A stretch of 64,000 bases of DNA from Pimelobacter simplex. Its GTDB lineage: Bacteria; Actinomycetota; Actinomycetes; Propionibacteriales; Nocardioidaceae. The stretch spans positions 310,001 to 374,000 of the forward strand of contig NZ_FOUK01000003.1 of the NCBI RefSeq assembly GCF_900114845.1, read 5' to 3'. Of the stretch, positions 39,912-47,997 are shown one piece after another; position 1 is the first letter of the stretch; every line of letters begins with the position of its first letter. Under the pieces are notes generated by a model, which saw only the letters and a program-made list of their open reading frames with translations, had not been told where the DNA came from and made no database searches. Made by a program: the position numbers and the translations under genes.

Positions 39912-40801
39912 GCCGCAAGCCGCGCGACAAGCGGATGTCGATCGACGACGTCGTCGGCAGCCTCGAGAGCGGGATGACCATCGGCATCGGCGGCTGGGGC
40001 CCGCGGCGCAAGCCGATGGCACTGGTCCGCGCGATCTACAACTCCGACCTCACCGACCTGACGATCGTCAGCTGGGGCGGGGCCGACGTCGGTCTGCTCG
40101 CGCGGGCCGGCAAGATCCGCAAGCTGGTCTACGCGTTCGTCTCGCTCGACACCGTCCCCCTGGAGCCCAATTTCCAGCGCGCCCGCCAGGCCGCGTCGAT
40201 CCCCGAGGTCGTCGAGCTCGACGAGGGCATGTTCCAGACCGGCCTCAAGGCGGCGGCCGAGCGGCTGCCGTTCCTGCCGATGCGTGCGGGACTCGGCTCC
40301 GACGTCCTCGTCAACAACCCCTGGATCAAGACGGTCACCAGCCCCTACGACGACGGTCACGGCCACGAGGAGCTCGTCGCCGTCCCGGCACTGCGCCTCG
40401 ACGCCGCGCTCGTCCACCTCAACCGTGCCGACCAGCACGGCAACGCGTCGTACCTGGGACCGGACCCGTACTTCGACGACCTCTTCGCGATGGCCGCCGA
40501 CAAGACCTACGTCAGCGTCGAGCAGGTCGTCGACACCGCCGGGCTGACCGTCGACGCCCCCGTCCAGCGCCTGCTGCTGAGCCGGATGATGGTCACCGGC
40601 GTCGTCGAGACCCCGAACGGTGCGCACTTCAGCACCTGCACGCCCGACTACGAGCGCGACGAGAAGTTCCAGCGCGCCTACGCCGCCGCGGCCGGCGGCA
40701 CCGACGAGGAGTGGCAGGCCTTCCACGACCGCTTCCTCGCCGGCGACGAGGCGGCCTACCAGGCCGCCGTCCAGGCCTTCACCGAGGAGAACGCCCAGTG
40801 A
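39908..40801 (+). CDS. ipdA: Ring-C hydrolase alpha subunit IpdA (CoA-transferase fold)
   Basis: 297 aa. IpdA and IpdB form the heteromeric hydrolase that opens the last carbocycle (ring C) of COCHEA-CoA. The class-I CoA-transferase fold shows GMTIGIGGWGPRRKPM at the N terminus, SWGGADVGLLARAGKI, DEGMFQTGLKAAAERLPFLPMR and HLNRADQHGN. Mycobacterial IpdA is about 292 aa. GTG start overlapping the echA20 stop by 4 bp and ipdB overlapping its own stop by 4 bp. Confidence 0.94.
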   Translation: MSRKPRDKRMSIDDVVGSLESGMTIGIGGWGPRRKPMALVRAIYNSDLTDLTIVSWGGADVGLLARAGKIRKLVYAFVSLDTVPLEPNFQRARQAASIPEVVELDEGMFQTGLKAAAERLPFLPMRAGLGSDVLVNNPWIKTVTSPYDDGHGHEELVAVPALRLDAALVHLNRADQHGNASYLGPDPYFDDLFAMAADKTYVSVEQVVDTAGLTVDAPVQRLLLSRMMVTGVVETPNGAHFSTCTPDYERDEKFQRAYAAAAGGTDEEWQAFHDRFLAGDEAAYQAAVQAFTEENAQ

Positions 40802-41559
40802 GCGACACCGACTTCACCCGCGCGGACGTCTGCGCCGCCGCGATCGCGGACGCCTTCAGCCAGGACGGCGAGATCTTCGCCAGCCCGATGGGCCTGCTGC
40901 CGACGCTCGGCGTCCGGCTCGCCAAGCTGACGTCGAACCCCGACCTCGTCATCAGCGACGGCGAGTCGGTCTTCCTGGGCGGCACTCCCCCGCTGGGCGG
41001 CAAGGACGTCGTCGAGGGCTGGATCCCGTTCCGGCGCGTCTTCGACGTCGTCGCCTACGGCAAGCGGCACGTGATGATGGGCGCCACCCAGGTCGACCGG
41101 CACGGCAACCAGAACATCTCCGCGATCGGTCCGTTCGCCCAGCCCAAGCGCCAGCTCCTCGGCTCGCGCGGCGCGCCGGGCAACACCGTCAACAACCGGA
41201 CGTCGTACTGGGTCCCGAAGCACTCGACCCGGGTCTTCGTCGAGCAGGTCGACATCGTCTCCGGCGTCGGGCCCGCGCGCGCGGCCGCCGCCGGGGCGGG
41301 CGCCTCGCGGTTCAACGACATCCACCGCGTCGTCAGCAACCTCGGCGTCTTCGACCTCGGCGGAGCGGGCGACACGATGCGCCTCGTCTCGGTGCACCCG
41401 GGCGTGGGCGTCGACGAGGTCGTCGCCGCGACGGGCTTCGCGCTGGAGGTCCCGGACGACGTCCCGGAGACCCGCGCGCCGTCGTACGAGGAGCTGGTGA
41501 TCATCCGCGAGGTCCTCGACCCGAAGGGCCTGCGCTTCAAGGAGGTTCCCGCCGCATGA
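40798..41559 (+). CDS. ipdB: Ring-C hydrolase beta subunit IpdB
   Basis: 253 aa (about 250 in mycobacteria). Partner of IpdA in hydrolytic ring-C cleavage. CoA-transferase beta-type features: DGEIFASPMGLLPTLGVRLAK, ISDGESVF, WIPFRRVFDVVAYGKRHVMMGATQVDRHGNQN and RGAPGNTVNN. The GTG at 40798 overlaps the ipdA stop (GTGA). The ipdC ATG overlaps its own TGA (ATGA at 41556-41559). Confidence 0.94.
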   Translation: MSDTDFTRADVCAAAIADAFSQDGEIFASPMGLLPTLGVRLAKLTSNPDLVISDGESVFLGGTPPLGGKDVVEGWIPFRRVFDVVAYGKRHVMMGATQVDRHGNQNISAIGPFAQPKRQLLGSRGAPGNTVNNRTSYWVPKHSTRVFVEQVDIVSGVGPARAAAAGAGASRFNDIHRVVSNLGVFDLGGAGDTMRLVSVHPGVGVDEVVAATGFALEVPDDVPETRAPSYEELVIIREVLDPKGLRFKEVPAA

Positions 41560-42623
41560 TCGAGCAGCAGATCCGCACCGCGTTCACCGACCTGGTCGGC
41601 GTCCCGCACCCCGTCGTGCAGACCGGCATGGGCTGGGTCTCCGGCCCCCGCCTGGTCTCCGGGACCGCCGAGGCCGGCGGCCTCGGCATCCTCGCCTCGG
41701 CGACCATGACCTTCGCCGAGCTGGAGCAGGCGATCATCGAGGTCAAGGGCCGCACCGACAAGCCGTTCGGCGTCAACCTGCGTGCCGACGCCGCCGACGC
41801 GCCCGACCGCTGCCAGCTCCTCATCGACCACGGCGTCAAGGTCGCCTCGTTCGCGCTCGCGCCCAAGCCGGAGCTCATCGCCAAGCTCAAGGAGCACGAC
41901 ATCGTCGTGATGCCCTCGATCGGCGCGGCGAAGCACGCGGTCAAGGTCGCGTCCTGGGGCGCGGACGCCGTCATGGTCCAGGGCGGCGAGGGCGGCGGCC
42001 ACACCGGCGCCGTCCCGACCACGCTCCTGCTGCCGACCGTCCTCGACGCCGTCGACATCCCGGTGATCGCCGCGGGCGGCTTCTTCGACGGCCGCGGCCT
42101 CGCCGCCGCCCTGTCGTACGGCGCCGCGGGCGTCGGCATGGGCACCCGCTTCCTGCTGACCCGCGACTCCGCCGTCCCCGACGCGGTCAAGGAGCTCTAC
42201 CTCACCAAGGGCCTGGCCGACACCGTCGTCACCACCAAGGTCGACGGCATGCCGCACCGGATGCTCCGCACCGACCTCGTCGACTCGCTCGAGGAGACCT
42301 CCGCCGTCCGCCGCCTCGGGCCGACGATGCGCCGCACGCTGGAGTTCAAGAAGTCCTCCGGCATGTCGTGGACCGGCCTGCTCAAGGACGGCCGGGCCAT
42401 GAAGAAGGCCCAGGGCCGCACCCTCGGCCAGATGGCCCTCGCCGCCAACACCCCGACCATGCTGCGCGCCGGCCTGGTCGAGGGCGACACCTCCGCGGGC
42501 GTCCTCGCCAGCGGGCAGGTGGTCGGCGTCATCGACGACCTGCCGTCGTGCGCGGAGCTCGTCGAGCGGATCGTCGTCCAGGCGGCCGCGGAGCTGAAGC
42601 GGGCGTCGTCGTACGTCGTGTGA
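41556..42623 (+). CDS. ipdC: Flavin-dependent oxidoreductase IpdC of HIP-CoA catabolism
   Basis: 355 aa, identical in length to mycobacterial Rv3553. NMO-like TIM barrel: PVVQTGMGWVSGPRLVSG, GILASATMTFAELEQAI, FGVNLRADA, VQGGEGGGHTGAVPT and IAAGGFFDGRGLAAALSYGAAGVGMGTRFL. In M. tuberculosis IpdC acts with IpdF in converting the 5-hydroxy intermediate towards HIEC-CoA, the substrate of EchA20. It is the fourth gene of a coupled operon starting at the KstR2-like site at 39120. A diverged paralogue is encoded at 10031, next to fadD19. Confidence 0.93.
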   Translation: MIEQQIRTAFTDLVGVPHPVVQTGMGWVSGPRLVSGTAEAGGLGILASATMTFAELEQAIIEVKGRTDKPFGVNLRADAADAPDRCQLLIDHGVKVASFALAPKPELIAKLKEHDIVVMPSIGAAKHAVKVASWGADAVMVQGGEGGGHTGAVPTTLLLPTVLDAVDIPVIAAGGFFDGRGLAAALSYGAAGVGMGTRFLLTRDSAVPDAVKELYLTKGLADTVVTTKVDGMPHRMLRTDLVDSLEETSAVRRLGPTMRRTLEFKKSSGMSWTGLLKDGRAMKKAQGRTLGQMALAANTPTMLRAGLVEGDTSAGVLASGQVVGVIDDLPSCAELVERIVVQAAAELKRASSYVV

Positions 42624-42673
42624 GGTGAGCGCGCGCTCCGGGCCGGGCCCGGGCTCGCCGGCGACTGCGCCGG

Positions 42674-43006
42674 TCAGTCCGGGTCCGCCGCGGAGCGGCG
42701 GGCCTCGCGCTGCTGACGCCGCTCGTGCAGCCGCTGCTCGGCCGCCGGGAGGAACTCCAGGCACGGAGCCTCCGCCGCCGGGTGCTTCTCGCGCAGGTGG
42801 AAGATCCAGCGGTCCATGGCAGCCATGAACCCGTTGTCCTCGCCCGGCCGGTACGCCGACCACGGGCGGTCGTTCTTGACCACGCACTCGGTGCAGCTGA
42901 TCTTGTAGACGAACTGCTCCTGCGCGCCGAGGTCGATCCGGACCCGGGCCAGGGGGCCCGCCTGGGTCCGCGCCTTGCGCTCCCGAGCAGCTCGGCTCGC
43001 CACCAT
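42674..43006 (-). CDS. Hypothetical protein, 110 aa, with a CxxC motif
   Basis: Soluble and strongly basic at both ends, with a middle part holding SCTECVVKND, WSAYRPGEDNGFMAAMDRWIFHLREKHP and CLEFLP. Cys-x2-Cys plus a later His and Cys might bind zinc. No recognised family. GGTGAGG lies upstream of the ATG at 43006. It diverges from the STK-repeat gene across a 141-bp region and follows ipdC tail-to-tail. Confidence 0.7.
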   Translation of the reverse strand: MVASRAARERKARTQAGPLARVRIDLGAQEQFVYKISCTECVVKNDRPWSAYRPGEDNGFMAAMDRWIFHLREKHPAAEAPCLEFLPAAEQRLHERRQQREARRSAADPD

Positions 43007-43136
43007 GTCAGTACCTCACCGTTCGGGTGCTCGGGGTTTGGTCAGGGTCGGTCGGACGTCGTTCGGGGGTCGTCCGTCGGAGCCGCGAGCCTACCCGCGC
43101 CCGGTTCTGTCGGACCTCTGCCCTAGCGTCAGGGGC

Positions 43137-43151
43137 GTGATCAACCGATGA
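43137..43151 (+). CDS. Possible leaderless four-codon upstream ORF (MINR)
   Basis: GTG ATC AAC CGA TGA begins 7 nt after TAGCGT (43124-43129), a leaderless promoter pattern. Its stop overlaps the ATG of the next gene (ATGA at 43148-43151), so ribosomes ending here could re-initiate. The downstream ATG has no Shine-Dalgarno. Confidence 0.45.
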   Translation: MINR

Positions 43152-43510
43152 GCAAGCTCGATGCACTGCGGGCCATGCGCGAGGCCCGGTACCAGCAGGA
43201 CCAGCAGCGCGCCGGACGACCGGGCACCCGGGCGCGGCCCGCCGTCGCGCCGCCGGCCTCCGACGCGAGTGGGTCGACCCCGGCGGCGACGGCGAAGCCC
43301 GCCAAGGCCACCATGTCCACCAAGTCCACCAAGTCCACCAAGTCCACCAAGTCCACCAAGGCCACCAAGGCCACCAAGGCGCGCAAGCCGGCCGCGAGCG
43401 ACAACGAGAACGAGAACGAGCAGGAAGAGCTGTGCGGCCACCGCAACATGAGCGGCCGCACCTGCACCCGCGAGCGCGGCCACGCCGCCAAGTCGCACCG
43501 CTACTCCTAG
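43148..43510 (+). CDS. Basic STK-repeat protein with a Cys/His-rich C terminus
   Basis: 120 aa. An acidic/basic helix (SKLDALRAMREARYQQDQQ) is followed by a low-complexity middle encoded by a 9-nt tandem repeat giving Thr-Lys-Ser/Ala triplets (residues about 55-78). Then come an Asn/Glu run and a C-terminal LCGHRNMSGRTCTRERGH...SHRY that could bind zinc (C, H, C, H, H). Basic repeat tails of this kind resemble histone-H1-like or nucleic-acid-binding proteins; this is inference. It is preceded by a possible coupled mini-ORF. Confidence 0.75.
   Translation: MSKLDALRAMREARYQQDQQRAGRPGTRARPAVAPPASDASGSTPAATAKPAKATMSTKSTKSTKSTKSTKATKATKARKPAASDNENENEQEELCGHRNMSGRTCTRERGHAAKSHRYS
43308..43379 (+). 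repeat. 9-nt tandem repeat array (AAGTCCACC / AAGGCCACC)
   Basis: About eight tandem nonamers encode the Ser-Thr-Lys/Ala-Thr-Lys stretch of the basic protein. The first copies are nearly identical and the last ones carry a t-to-g change. Copy number is likely variable between strains through slippage. Confidence 0.8.
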
Positions 43511-43513
43511 GCC

Positions 43514-43545
43514 CTGCCGGTCAGCAGGTCTGCCGGTCAGCAGGT
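43514..43545 (+). repeat. 16-bp direct repeat, two tandem copies
   Basis: CTGCCGGTCAGCAGGT occurs at 43514-43529 and 43530-43545, between the convergent stops of the STK-repeat gene and the acetyltransferase gene. It could contribute to a terminator. Confidence 0.75.
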
Positions 43546-43552
43546 CAGCGGC

Positions 43553-44539
43553 TCAGCAGGGCCGCTGGTAGGTCCAGGCGCGCCCGAGGACGCGGTAGGC
43601 GAGCGCCTCGTTGACCTCGATCATCCGGTCGTTCGACTCCGCGTTCCAGGTGTCGATGGTGGCCAGGGCGGGGGCGGCGTCACGGAGCCAGCGGAGCATG
43701 TCGGTCTTGAGCAGCAGGCCGAGCCGGTGGCCGCGGTGCGCCCGGGTGACGGAGGTGTCGTGCTGGTCGCCCCAGGTCGGCTCGGTCCGGGAGACGGCGA
43801 CGACCGTCTGGGCGGCGAGCTCGCCGGTCGGGACGTGCCGGGCGACGACGCGGTAGAGGTCGGCGCCGTGGGCGTCGACGGAGGTCTCGTAGGCGCGCAT
43901 CCGGGCGCCGCTGAAGACCTCGTCCTCGTAGTCGAGGTCGTCGGTGGGGGCGTCGTTGATGGCCGAGGCCATCTCGGCGACGGCGTCGAGGGCGTCGTCC
44001 GGGGTCGGGCCGAAGCGGCGCTCGAGGACGTAGTCGGCGGCGTGGGGCAGGGCCTCGGCGTAGTGCCGGTCGAGGGTGTCCCAGTCGAGCTCGGCGAGGA
44101 CCTGGCGGCGGTTGATCTCGGCCGACTTGCGCTCGAGGCCGTGCGCCTGGGCGAAGGCGTCGCCGGCGACGCTCTCCCAGGCCCCGATCGCGAGGCTGGT
44201 CCGGCCCAGGCGCCGGGCCTCGGCCTCCATCGCGGCCAGCAGCGCCGAGCCGTGACCCTGGCGCCGGGCGTCGGGGTGGACGCCGAGCTCGAGCCAGGCG
44301 AGGTGCAGGTTGTCGTGCTCGCTGGCCGCGACGCCGGCCCAGCCGACGACGCGATCGCCCACCCGCGCCAGGTACGGCGTCCCGGGCTCGCCGTCCCAGC
44401 CGTGCCGCCAGCGGGCGGCGGCGAGGGCGGGCGTCATCCGCCGCTCCCAGGGCGCGTCGGTCGCGGAGATCGCGGTGACGAGGTCGGTCCAGGCGGCGAG
44501 GGCCGCGGTGTCGTCGGGGCCGAACGGGTGAAGCTCCAT
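43553..44539 (-). CDS. Tandem GNAT-fold N-acetyltransferase
   Basis: 328 aa from the ATG at 44539; the much longer open frame is not real. Two GNAT modules: the first (about 1-155) has the acetyl-CoA loop LGVHPDARRQGHGSALL, the second (about 175-328) has VTRAHRGHRLGLLLK. This double-GNAT layout is shared with mycothiol synthase and several actinobacterial acetyltransferases of unknown substrate. Mycothiol synthase itself has a different N terminus, so I leave the gene unnamed. Confidence 0.85.
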   Translation of the reverse strand: MELHPFGPDDTAALAAWTDLVTAISATDAPWERRMTPALAAARWRHGWDGEPGTPYLARVGDRVVGWAGVAASEHDNLHLAWLELGVHPDARRQGHGSALLAAMEAEARRLGRTSLAIGAWESVAGDAFAQAHGLERKSAEINRRQVLAELDWDTLDRHYAEALPHAADYVLERRFGPTPDDALDAVAEMASAINDAPTDDLDYEDEVFSGARMRAYETSVDAHGADLYRVVARHVPTGELAAQTVVAVSRTEPTWGDQHDTSVTRAHRGHRLGLLLKTDMLRWLRDAAPALATIDTWNAESNDRMIEVNEALAYRVLGRAWTYQRPC

Positions 44540-44591
44540 GGCAGCAGCATGCGGTGCCGGAGCCGCCGGTTCCACTGGATATCCTGGCCGG

Positions 44592-44963
44592 GTGAACGCG
44601 ACGCCGCCCACCGGTCCCGGCACTCCCGGCTCCGCTCGCCGGCGCCACCTGATGGACCCCAACGCCCCGCGCAAGGCGCCCGACCCGCGCGACCTCGAGC
44701 GTCTGCAGCGGGTCCAGCGCCGGGTGGTGTCGGTGCTGGTCGTGACCACGATCCTGCACCTCTCGGCCGGCTTCGTGATCGCCGCCGACCACGTCGACCC
44801 CGACCGGACCGACGCCCGGGTCGGCCTCAACATCATCGCCGTGGCGTTCATGGTCGGCGGCATCGCCGCCACGCTGCTGCTCAACGGCCGCTCGTGGAAG
44901 TCGCCGTGGCTGCTGCTCGGGCTCGCCCCCGGGGTCATCGGCCTCTGGTGGACGGTGCTCTGA
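44592..44963 (+). CDS. DUF2530-like membrane protein
   Basis: 123 aa from the GTG at 44592, with TATCCT 6 nt upstream (leaderless pattern). A charged N terminus (MDPNAPRKAPDPRDLERLQRV) precedes helices VVSVLVVTTILHLSAGFVI, GLNIIAVAFMVGGIAATLLL and WLLLGLAPGVIGLWW. The helix arrangement fits DUF2530-type actinobacterial proteins, of unknown role. Divergent from the GNAT gene. Confidence 0.75.
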   Translation: MNATPPTGPGTPGSARRRHLMDPNAPRKAPDPRDLERLQRVQRRVVSVLVVTTILHLSAGFVIAADHVDPDRTDARVGLNIIAVAFMVGGIAATLLLNGRSWKSPWLLLGLAPGVIGLWWTVL

Positions 44964-44973
44964 GCCGCGACGC

Positions 44974-45357
44974 TCAGCCCGCGGCGACGTACTGGTGGGT
45001 GACCGCCTCGATGTTGTTGCCGTCGAGGTCGCGCACGAAGACGGCGTAGTAGCCGGGGTGGTACTCCGGCCAGGCGCGCGGCGCGTGGAGGACCTCCGCG
45101 CCGGCGGCGACGGCGGCCTCGTGGAAGGCATGGACGGCGGCGACGTCGGCGGCCTCGAAGGCGACGTGGACCTCGCGCTGGTCGGCCGGCATGTCGGCAT
45201 AGCTGCTCAGCCAGAAGCCGGGGTGACCCTCGACGCCGTAGCCGCAGGCCACCCCGAAGTCCATCACGCGGGAGTGGCCGAGCGCGCCCAGGACGCGGTC
45301 GTAGAAGGTCTTGGACGTGTCGAGGTCGGCGCAGTTGATGCCCAGGTGATCGATCAT
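44974..45357 (-). CDS. VOC-family (glyoxalase-like) protein
   Basis: 127 aa from the ATG at 45357. The two beta-alpha-beta modules start IDHLGINCADLDTSKTFYDRVL and VHVAFEAADVAAVHAFHEAA. Possible metal ligands are His in IDHLG, His in EVHVAF and Glu in DGNNIEAV. The family covers glyoxalases, dioxygenases and resistance proteins, so substrate cannot be deduced. It lies tail-to-tail with the DUF2530-like gene (10 bp). Confidence 0.85.
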   Translation of the reverse strand: MIDHLGINCADLDTSKTFYDRVLGALGHSRVMDFGVACGYGVEGHPGFWLSSYADMPADQREVHVAFEAADVAAVHAFHEAAVAAGAEVLHAPRAWPEYHPGYYAVFVRDLDGNNIEAVTHQYVAAG

Positions 45358-45448
45358 GGGCCCCATCGAAGCAGCGGCCGCCGACACCCCGTGCCGAAAC
45401 GTGCGCGATCGGCCTCAACCGCGCGACCGCGGTGCCGATCAGCACGAC

Positions 45449-46138
45449 ATGGTCATGGCACCGCCCGAGCTGCACCCTGCCGTGCTGCAGTCCGTCGCAC
45501 TGACGGTCCGGCCGACGTCGGGCGCGCCGCTCGCGCTGCAGACGAAGGTCCTCGACCTGGAGCCGCAGCCGGACGGCTCGACCACCCTCGTCGTCGCTCC
45601 GCCGCCGGGCCTCGACCCGCGCGAGCACCACTTCGACGCGACCCTGGCCTGGACCTACCCGCTGGGCCGGATGGAGTGCACCGTGCGCACCCGTCCCGGC
45701 CGGCGCGCGTACGGCGACGTCTGGCTCGTGTGCGCCAACGCGCCCGCGACCCGGCTGCAGGAGCGGGCCTACTTCCGGGCCCGGCTCACCGTCCCGGTGC
45801 TGCTCACCTGGACCGAGGCGACCGAGGAGACCGAGGAGACCGAGGAGACCGAGGAGCAGCCGGAGCCCGTCGAGCTCCACGGCGTCGTGGTCGACCTCAG
45901 CGAGGGCGGCCTGCTGGCGACGGTCCCGAGCCGCCCGCCCGCGCTCGGCACCCGGGTCGAGGCGACGGTCCGGGTGGACGGGGAGAACCTCACCCAACCG
46001 GCGACGGTGGTGCGGCACGTGGCGTTCGCGAGCGGGGGCCACGGGGTGGCGGTGGCGTTCGCCGAGCCGCGCCGGCACGGCGACCGGCTGCGGGCGGTCG
46101 TGTTCGCGGTCGAGCGGCGCCGGCGCAGCCGTACCTGA
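45449..46138 (+). CDS. PilZ-domain protein (probable c-di-GMP receptor)
   Basis: 229 aa. An N-terminal YcgR-like beta domain (about 1-105) is followed by a C-terminal PilZ domain (about 105-229) with the c-di-GMP signatures RAYFRAR and VVDLSEGGLLA. A Glu/Thr repeat (TEATEETEETEETEEQ, residues about 125-140) is inserted in the first PilZ loop, encoded by a short tandem GAGGAGACC repeat. Binding of c-di-GMP would change interaction with an unknown partner; no flagellar or cellulose genes are nearby. The start at 45449 is the first Met of the conserved part. Confidence 0.85.
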   Translation: MVMAPPELHPAVLQSVALTVRPTSGAPLALQTKVLDLEPQPDGSTTLVVAPPPGLDPREHHFDATLAWTYPLGRMECTVRTRPGRRAYGDVWLVCANAPATRLQERAYFRARLTVPVLLTWTEATEETEETEETEEQPEPVELHGVVVDLSEGGLLATVPSRPPALGTRVEATVRVDGENLTQPATVVRHVAFASGGHGVAVAFAEPRRHGDRLRAVVFAVERRRRSRT

Positions 46139-46157
46139 GCGTCCCGGCCGCGCCCGT

Positions 46158-46171
46158 ATGACAGATGTCAT
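46158..46171. promoter_or_regulatory. Candidate response-regulator operator for the ABC-transporter operon
   Basis: The palindrome ATGACAGATGTCAT lies 58 nt before the ABC ATPase gene, and a further TGACA half-site follows at 46182. LuxR/NarL-type regulators that control adjacent ABC exporters bind such palindromes, and the operon encodes one (49107). Confidence 0.6.
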
Positions 46172-46229
46172 CGGGAACCGGTGACAGCGCGGCCTGCCGG
46201 ACGCCGGCCTCCGGCGGCACCGTGGAGGC

Positions 46230-47192
46230 ATGACCTCACCAGCGATCCAGGTCCGCGGCCTGCGCCGCTCCTACGGCTCCGGCGCGACGGCCTACGAGGC
46301 GGTCCGCGGCGTCGACCTCGACGTGCCCGCGGGGACCCTCACCGCCCTGCTCGGCACCAACGGCGCCGGCAAGACCTCCACGATGGAGGTCGTCGAGGGG
46401 CTCTGCTCCCCCAGCGCCGGCGAGGTCCGGGTGCTCGGCCTCGACCCGGTCGCCGCGCGCGACCAGGTACGGCGGCGCACCGGCACGCTGCTGCAGACGA
46501 GCGGCTTCTCCGGCGACCTGACCGTGGACGAGACGCTGCGGATGTGGGCCGGCACGCTGACCGCGCCGCGCCCGCTGGCCGAGGTGGTCGACCTGCTCCG
46601 CCTCGGGCATCGGGCGGACGTCGCGGTCCGGGCGCTGTCGGGCGGTGAGCGACGCCGGCTCGACCTGGCGTGCGCGCTGATGGGCCGACCCGAGGTGCTG
46701 CTCCTCGACGAGCCGACCACGGGGCTCGACCCCGAGAGCCGGCGCGACGTCTGGGCGCTGGTCCGGTCGCTGCGGGACGCCGGCACCACGGTGCTGCTGA
46801 CCACGCACTACCTCGAGGAGGCCGAGGCGCTCGCCGACCGGCTCGAGATCATGCACGCCGGCCGGATCGTCCGGTCCGGGACGGCGGCTGAGGTGGTGGC
46901 CGGGCATCCCTCCCACATCCGGCTCCGCACGACGAGCGCGCCGGCCTGGCTCGACGAGCTCCCCGCGGGCCGTGGCGTCATCACCGACGGCGGCCGGACC
47001 ACCGTCGAGACCGACGCGCTCCAGGAGACGCTGACGGCCCTGCTGGTCCGGGCCGGCGCCGAGGGGCTCCGGCTCGACGACCTGGAGGCCCGCCACGCCA
47101 GCCTGGAGTCGGTGTTCCTCGCGATCGCCGACGGCACCCACCCCGCGACCACCACCACGACCACCCCCGAGCCCGAGGCGGCCCTCCGATGA
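46230..47192 (+). CDS. ABC exporter ATP-binding protein
   Basis: 320 aa. Walker A LLGTNGAGKTSTM, signature LSGGERRRLDLACAL, Walker B VLLLDEPTTGLDP and switch His in TTHYLEEAE. A C-terminal extension of about 90 residues is typical of DrrA-like drug/lipid exporters. It pairs with the permease gene that overlaps its end by 4 bp (ATGA). The kinase and regulator genes downstream likely sense the same compound. Substrate unknown. Confidence 0.93.
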   Translation: MTSPAIQVRGLRRSYGSGATAYEAVRGVDLDVPAGTLTALLGTNGAGKTSTMEVVEGLCSPSAGEVRVLGLDPVAARDQVRRRTGTLLQTSGFSGDLTVDETLRMWAGTLTAPRPLAEVVDLLRLGHRADVAVRALSGGERRRLDLACALMGRPEVLLLDEPTTGLDPESRRDVWALVRSLRDAGTTVLLTTHYLEEAEALADRLEIMHAGRIVRSGTAAEVVAGHPSHIRLRTTSAPAWLDELPAGRGVITDGGRTTVETDALQETLTALLVRAGAEGLRLDDLEARHASLESVFLAIADGTHPATTTTTTPEPEAALR

Positions 47193-47977
47193 GCACCCTC
47201 CCCGTCGTCCCCCGCATCTCCGTGCCGCGCACCCTCCGGCTGGCCCGCTGGAACGCCGTCCTGCTGACCCGCAACCGGCTCGCGCTGACCTATGCGGCCG
47301 CGCTGCCCCTGCTCCCCCTCGCCCTGCTGCTCGGCGGCGACCGCGGCGACGAGGCGCTCGGCGCCGCGACCATCGCGACGACGCTGACCATGGCGCTCGT
47401 CTTCCCGGTCTTCTACAACGTCCTGTCGCAGTTCGTGACCCGCCGCGACGAGCTCGTCCTGAAGCGGCTGCGCACCGGCGAGGCCCGCGACGCCGAGCTG
47501 CTCACGGCGCTCGTGCTGCCGGGTGCGGTGATCGCCGTGGTGGTCGCGCTGGCGGCGATCCCGGTCGCCGCGGCGTTCGGCCAGGACCTCCCCCGCAACC
47601 CGCTCCTGTACGTCGTGGGCGTCCTCGCGTGCATCGCGCTGTACGCCGCGTTCGCCTTCTGGACGGCGGCCTGGACCCGCAACGCCGAGGCAGCCCAGCT
47701 GACCAGCCTCCCGGTGATCCTCCTGGCCGTGGGCGGCCAGCTCAGCCTGGCCCTCCCCGAGGCCGCCCAGCGCTGGGCCGAGCTCACGCCGGGTGCGGCG
47801 CTGACCGGCCTGGTCCGGGTCACCTGGTTCGGCCTGGACGACGGCCGGACCACCAGCAGCCTCGACCTCGCCGCCACCTGGGGCGCGGCCGCGCCGCACC
47901 TCGCGGTGCTGGTCGCCTGGACCGTGGCGGCGTTCGCGCTCGCGGCGCGCTCGCTGCACTGGGAGCCCCGGGTGTGA
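47189..47977 (+). CDS. ABC-2 type exporter permease
   Basis: 262 aa with six predicted membrane helices (for example LALTYAAALPLLPLALLLGG and NPLLYVVGVLACIALYAAFAFW). A cytoplasmic RRDELVLKRLRTGEARDAEL segment is characteristic of DrrB/ABC2 permeases. It is translationally coupled to the ATPase gene and followed after 20 bp by the sensor kinase gene. Confidence 0.92.
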   Translation: MSTLPVVPRISVPRTLRLARWNAVLLTRNRLALTYAAALPLLPLALLLGGDRGDEALGAATIATTLTMALVFPVFYNVLSQFVTRRDELVLKRLRTGEARDAELLTALVLPGAVIAVVVALAAIPVAAAFGQDLPRNPLLYVVGVLACIALYAAFAFWTAAWTRNAEAAQLTSLPVILLAVGGQLSLALPEAAQRWAELTPGAALTGLVRVTWFGLDDGRTTSSLDLAATWGAAAPHLAVLVAWTVAAFALAARSLHWEPRV

Positions 47978-47997
47978 GAGCGCCTAGGCTCGACCCC

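Noticed and set aside
42624..42673. G/C-rich palindromic tracts after ipdC that could be a terminator
   Set aside because: Several short overlapping stems are possible but none exceeds what is expected by chance at this GC content.
44540..46231. 892-aa open frame joining the acetyltransferase to upstream sequence
   Set aside because: The extra 560 residues overlay the DUF2530-like, VOC and PilZ genes and show no domain; only the last 328 residues form the GNAT protein.
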